DNA of 64,000 nucleotides from Sarcophilus harrisii (Eukaryota > Chordata > Mammalia > Dasyuromorphia > Dasyuridae): positions 109,424,425 to 109,488,424 of the forward strand of contig NC_045430.1 in the NCBI RefSeq assembly GCF_902635505.1, given 5' to 3'. Both the position numbers and the translations under genes were made by a program. The notes under the pieces are model-generated. The model saw only the letters and a program-made list of their open reading frames with translations. It did no database searches and had not been told where the DNA came from. Positions 59,230-64,000 of the stretch are shown piece by piece. Position 1 is the stretch's first letter. Every line of letters starts with the position of its first letter.

Positions 59230-59815
59230 AACATCCTTATCAATTGTATTTCCAAAACACTGTTTCTTTTTTCTAAGAGCACCCACCATAGTTCAGGCCT
59301 TCATCAACTTTCTCCTGGGCTATTGCAATAACTTCCTAATTCATCTCCCTGTCTCCATTTCTCTGCCTTCTCCAGTCCAATTTCCAGTCCCTATTGCATT
59401 TAAAGTCCTTCAGAATCTTGTTGCAGCCTTTCTAGGATTATTATACATTACTTCCCTTCACACATTTTATGGTAAAGCCAAATTGGCTTCCATTTCCCAT
59501 TTGTATTTTTGGATAGGTTTTCCCCATTGTCTAGAATGTGCTACTTCCTCACTTCTGCATTTTAAATTCCATAGTTTTCTTCAAAGCTCAACTTAAATGT
59601 CCTGCCTTCTCGATATCATGTCTCTCTACCCATAAAATGACCTTATTTATTTTGCACAAATTTCATCTATAATTTTAATTATAAACATTTTTCTGATAGG
59701 TTATAAACTCTTTGGGGGCAGAGATTTTTCACCTGCATCTCTGTGTCCCCAGCATCTAGTGGGGTACCCAGCATATAAAAAATGCTTAATAAGAACTTAT
59801 TGATTAATTGATGGC
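59230..59815 (+). repeat. L2-like LINE, 3' region with end
   Basis: 'ttctcctgggctattgcaat', 'gcatttaaagtccttcagaa' and 'cattgtctagaatgtgctac' follow one another as in the L2 3' region. The terminus 'gtccccagcatctagtgggg', then 'aaaatgcttaataagaactt', closes it. The frame at 59225-59596 reads through this repeat and is not a gene. Confidence 0.65.
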
Positions 59816-60369
59816 TGGAGTAGGCAAAGGACCTCCTAAGTTTCCTGGCCCAGGATAAATTATTTCTATATTTTCAGATTTGAGATGCCTCACAAACCAA
59901 ATAATTGTGGCCTTCATAGTGCTTAGTAAGGCTACCCTCATCCTCAAAATGAATGAATGATATAAAATTATTTCTATAGGCGTTCTGAAATACCACTAAA
60001 ATCCTGCCTAAAATCAAGTTTGCTGACTAGTGGAATAGATGGGCCATCCTCAAAGGGAAAAAGAAATAATGACCAATTATTCCAGCTCTCTCCAAACCCC
60101 AAGTAAGGACTTTACTAAATATACTGTTGTTCTGGTAGACAAATTTTTGGAGACTTTGATTTTATCCATTCATAATGAATTAACTCCATTGGACATGACC
60201 ACTAACCTGTCCACGTTTGTTCAGGTCATATGTGCATATGAAGTCCCATTTCCAGTCATATTCAGTCTTATAGCTGACCATCCATTATGGTCAGTTTCTA
60301 AGAACCAGTTATATAATGAGGAGGAAGGCCATCATCCTCATTCCCCACCATGACCATAACCTTATACTC

Positions 60370-60620
60370 AGACTCTGAACTCTCCAACTCTGAAAGAGGA
60401 GTTTTCACCTTATCTTTCTCCAAATCATACCTCTATACTACTTCCCTGTCATCCACACCGTCTCAACAGATATAATTTTCCCCTTCCTTCCAGCTCTACT
60501 TTATGTGTTGATTTCTCCCACCAAATGTAAGTTCTTTAAGGTCAAGATCTATTTGCTTGCTTATATTTATATTCTTATTTAGCACAGTGCTTGACATGTA
60601 GTAAGTGCTTAACAAATTAT
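60370..60620 (+). repeat. L2 3' end
   Basis: 'ctttaaggtcaagatctatt', 'agcacagtgcttgacatgta', then gtaagtgcttaacaaatt, is an L2 terminus. It runs straight into the tetranucleotide repeat. Confidence 0.6.
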
Positions 60621-60624
60621 CCAT

Positions 60625-60752
60625 CCAATCTATCCATCTACCCACCCATCCATCAATCTATCTTATCTATCATTTATGTATCCATCCATCAGTCTATGTA
60701 TTTATCTATCTCTCTACTTCTCTATCCATCTATCCATCTATCTATCTATCTC
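60625..60752 (+). repeat. (ATCC)n/(ATCT)n tetranucleotide repeat
   Basis: Imperfect ATCC, ATCA and ATCT units after the L2 end. Confidence 0.9.
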
Positions 60753-61639
60753 TTTAGCACCCACAGAAACCAAAGACCTGGATGGAAAAGAAGGTTCTCA
60801 CCACTAAAGTCCTAGTTGTCAAAATGGTTTATTACAGAAATCTATATAATTTTATTAATGGAAACTTCCTCTCTGTTTGAAATGTGAATTCATTAAAAAA
60901 CAAGAGACTTTCATACTGTATTGTCTGGCATATATTTCTCTACATATACCTTCTCTGATTTTTATTTTACTATGATTTGGATAAATGGGATTTATTCTAT
61001 TCTCTATGCATATCTTTGTGAAATTGATAATGGATGGAAAAGTCATCAGGTCTTAGATATTAAGCTTGGGGTTTCCTCTTCACAAAATGACAAAGTGATT
61101 AGAAGTTGGATGGAACACAATCATCCTCCCAAGACAAACAATATTTAAGAGAGCAGATAGATCTACTTCCATCCTAGTGCTCCCTCTCTGTGAGAGAATG
61201 TTGATTTCCAGCTCCAACCTCCGTCTGTCCCTCCAGCCTAGAATGGAAATTTCACTTGGAGAAGGACAGATGGAAAATAGACTAGAAATGTCTATTCTGC
61301 CTCCCTTTAGCCATACAGAGCAACAATTCCACCCCACAGATGAGCCTCACTACACACATAGAGCTCCTTCTATTCACATCCCTTTCATGTAGTGCTCCAT
61401 TTTCCTACAAATATAATTGGGAAATATTTAACAAAATAAAATTTCAATAGAACATAGATAATGTTAATATGTGGTTTTCTAAGTCAATATGCAGCCTGAT
61501 GGGATTCATATGATAAATTTGTGACGATTCCAAGTCCTAATTTCCCTAAGATACCTCAGAAACTATATTTTGATTCAACATTTTTTGAGTATTAAAGCCA
61601 TTTACCAGAAATTTAAATCAATAAATCAGGGAAGTACTA
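60753..61639. other. Spacer downstream of AICDA, nothing recognised
   Basis: Non-coding. No family I can name. Frames at 60921-61392 show no recognisable homology. Confidence 0.45.
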
Positions 61640-61663
61640 AGTGCATCCCATACACAAAAGTAC

Positions 61664-61669
61664 TTTATT
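61664..61669 (-). terminator. AICDA: AICDA poly(A) signal (AATAAA)
   Basis: Minus-strand context tgtAAATAAAgtac, about 635 nt beyond the stop, in non-repetitive DNA. Confidence 0.5.
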
Positions 61670-61723
61670 TACAAACATAAACATATGCATTAGACAAAGC
61701 TAAAATACAGCACTGCACAGATA

Positions 61724-61731
61724 TTAATGCT
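61724..61731 (-). promoter_or_regulatory. AICDA: miR-155 seed match in the AICDA 3' UTR
   Basis: Minus strand AAGCATTAATATC contains AGCATTAA, a perfect 8-mer for miR-155. Repression of AICDA by miR-155 through one such site is established in mouse. The site lies about 570 nt after the stop and 55 nt before the AATAAA. Confidence 0.65.
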
Positions 61732-62301
61732 TTGAAAATAAGGTTTAAGGTTAGAGTTATTCAACCTTCCTCATAGAGAGACTGCATAAACCAGAGTCTG
61801 GAAAAGGAGTGTCCCAACAGCATTCTGCCTTAATTCAAATTTGAATCATGTTATCAAGGCAAAAGGTTAGAAGGAACATCAGTGAGATCACTGAAAATTC
61901 AACTGGAACAAATTATGAAAAATTATACTAGCTGGAAGATCCAGGGTGGAGAATGTTAAGAATGTTCTCATTCTTCATCACTTCATCATTTCCCAAAGCT
62001 GTTGTTATCAGGGTAATAGATTCTTGGTGGGTGAATTCATTTACCAGTTCAAGCATCTTCTAGAAGGAGCTATTGTAAGGAACAGGGTTGAGGAAGAAGG
62101 AGAAATAGGGATGGTCCTGAGCAGGAAGTATATTATCTATTCTTTTTTCAAAACATTATAAAGAATTTTTTAAAAATAGGGGGGAAAGAAGAAAATGGAA
62201 TTAAAAGTGCCAATTTAGGTATAGAAAGGAGAGGTTGAAGGAAAGAAGGTTCATTGTCTCTAGAGTTATTATCACTCTGTGTGATCATATTAAAGCTGGT
62301 A

Positions 62302-64000
<1,699 letters not shown>

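Larger units (their letters stand above)
61640..62301 (-). other. AICDA: Likely AICDA 3' UTR
   Basis: Extends from the AICDA stop to a poly(A) signal, AATAAA on the minus strand (tttatt at 61664-61669). About 650 nt, free of recognisable repeats, and containing a miR-155 seed match. An earlier or later end is possible. Confidence 0.55.

Noticed and set aside
59225-59596. 123-codon hydrophobic frame
   Set aside because: Runs through an L2-like repeat; no splice sites or homology to a host protein.

Overview
The window reads as nuclear DNA of a marsupial mammal. It is AT-rich and intron-rich, and packed with dispersed repeats. The repeats include L1 copies with a 3' end typical of marsupials, MIR/L2-age fossils, tRNA-headed marsupial SINEs with a tail ending in ACAACAAC-like sequence, and hAT relics. 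The three host proteins are clearly mammalian but well diverged from human. I cannot name the species from sequence alone.

Three host genes are supported. GDF3 (+, two coding exons, 7051-7315 and 13299-14122) gives a complete 362-residue TGF-beta family precursor. APOBEC1 (+, coding exons 36102-36129, 38010-38407, 39508-39626 and 40133-40282) encodes the RNA-editing cytidine deaminase. Its usual upstream start exon is not evident, and the first in-frame ATG I can see lies inside the 28-nt exon. AICDA (AID, minus strand) is partial: exons 3, 4 and 5 lie at 63423-63693, 62765-62880 and 62302-62355. Exons 1 and 2 fall beyond the right edge. Its 3' UTR seems to run to about 61640 and carries an 8-mer match to the miR-155 seed.

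Layout: 1-7 kb is repeats plus a 0.55-kb purine tract just upstream of GDF3. GDF3 occupies 7-14 kb with a 6-kb intron. From 14 to 36 kb there is repeat-rich DNA containing any APOBEC1 5' exons. APOBEC1 lies at 36-40.3 kb. From 40.3 to 61.6 kb is gene-free spacer of L1, L2, SINE, hAT and LTR relics. AICDA ends the window. APOBEC1 and AICDA are tail to tail, and GDF3 and APOBEC1 are head to tail. This matches the rodent order Gdf3-Apobec1-Aicda as I recall it, so the arrangement is probably ancestral for therian mammals.

Functionally, APOBEC1 and AICDA are sister deaminases (APOBEC1 edits C to U in RNA such as apoB mRNA; AID deaminates C in immunoglobulin-gene DNA). GDF3 is an unrelated Nodal-like ligand of early embryos. 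No previously undescribed multi-gene system was found. The best leads are the altered APOBEC1 5' end, the APOBEC1 stop codon overlapping a poly(A) signal, the miR-155 site, and the purine tract grown inside an old transposon next to GDF3.
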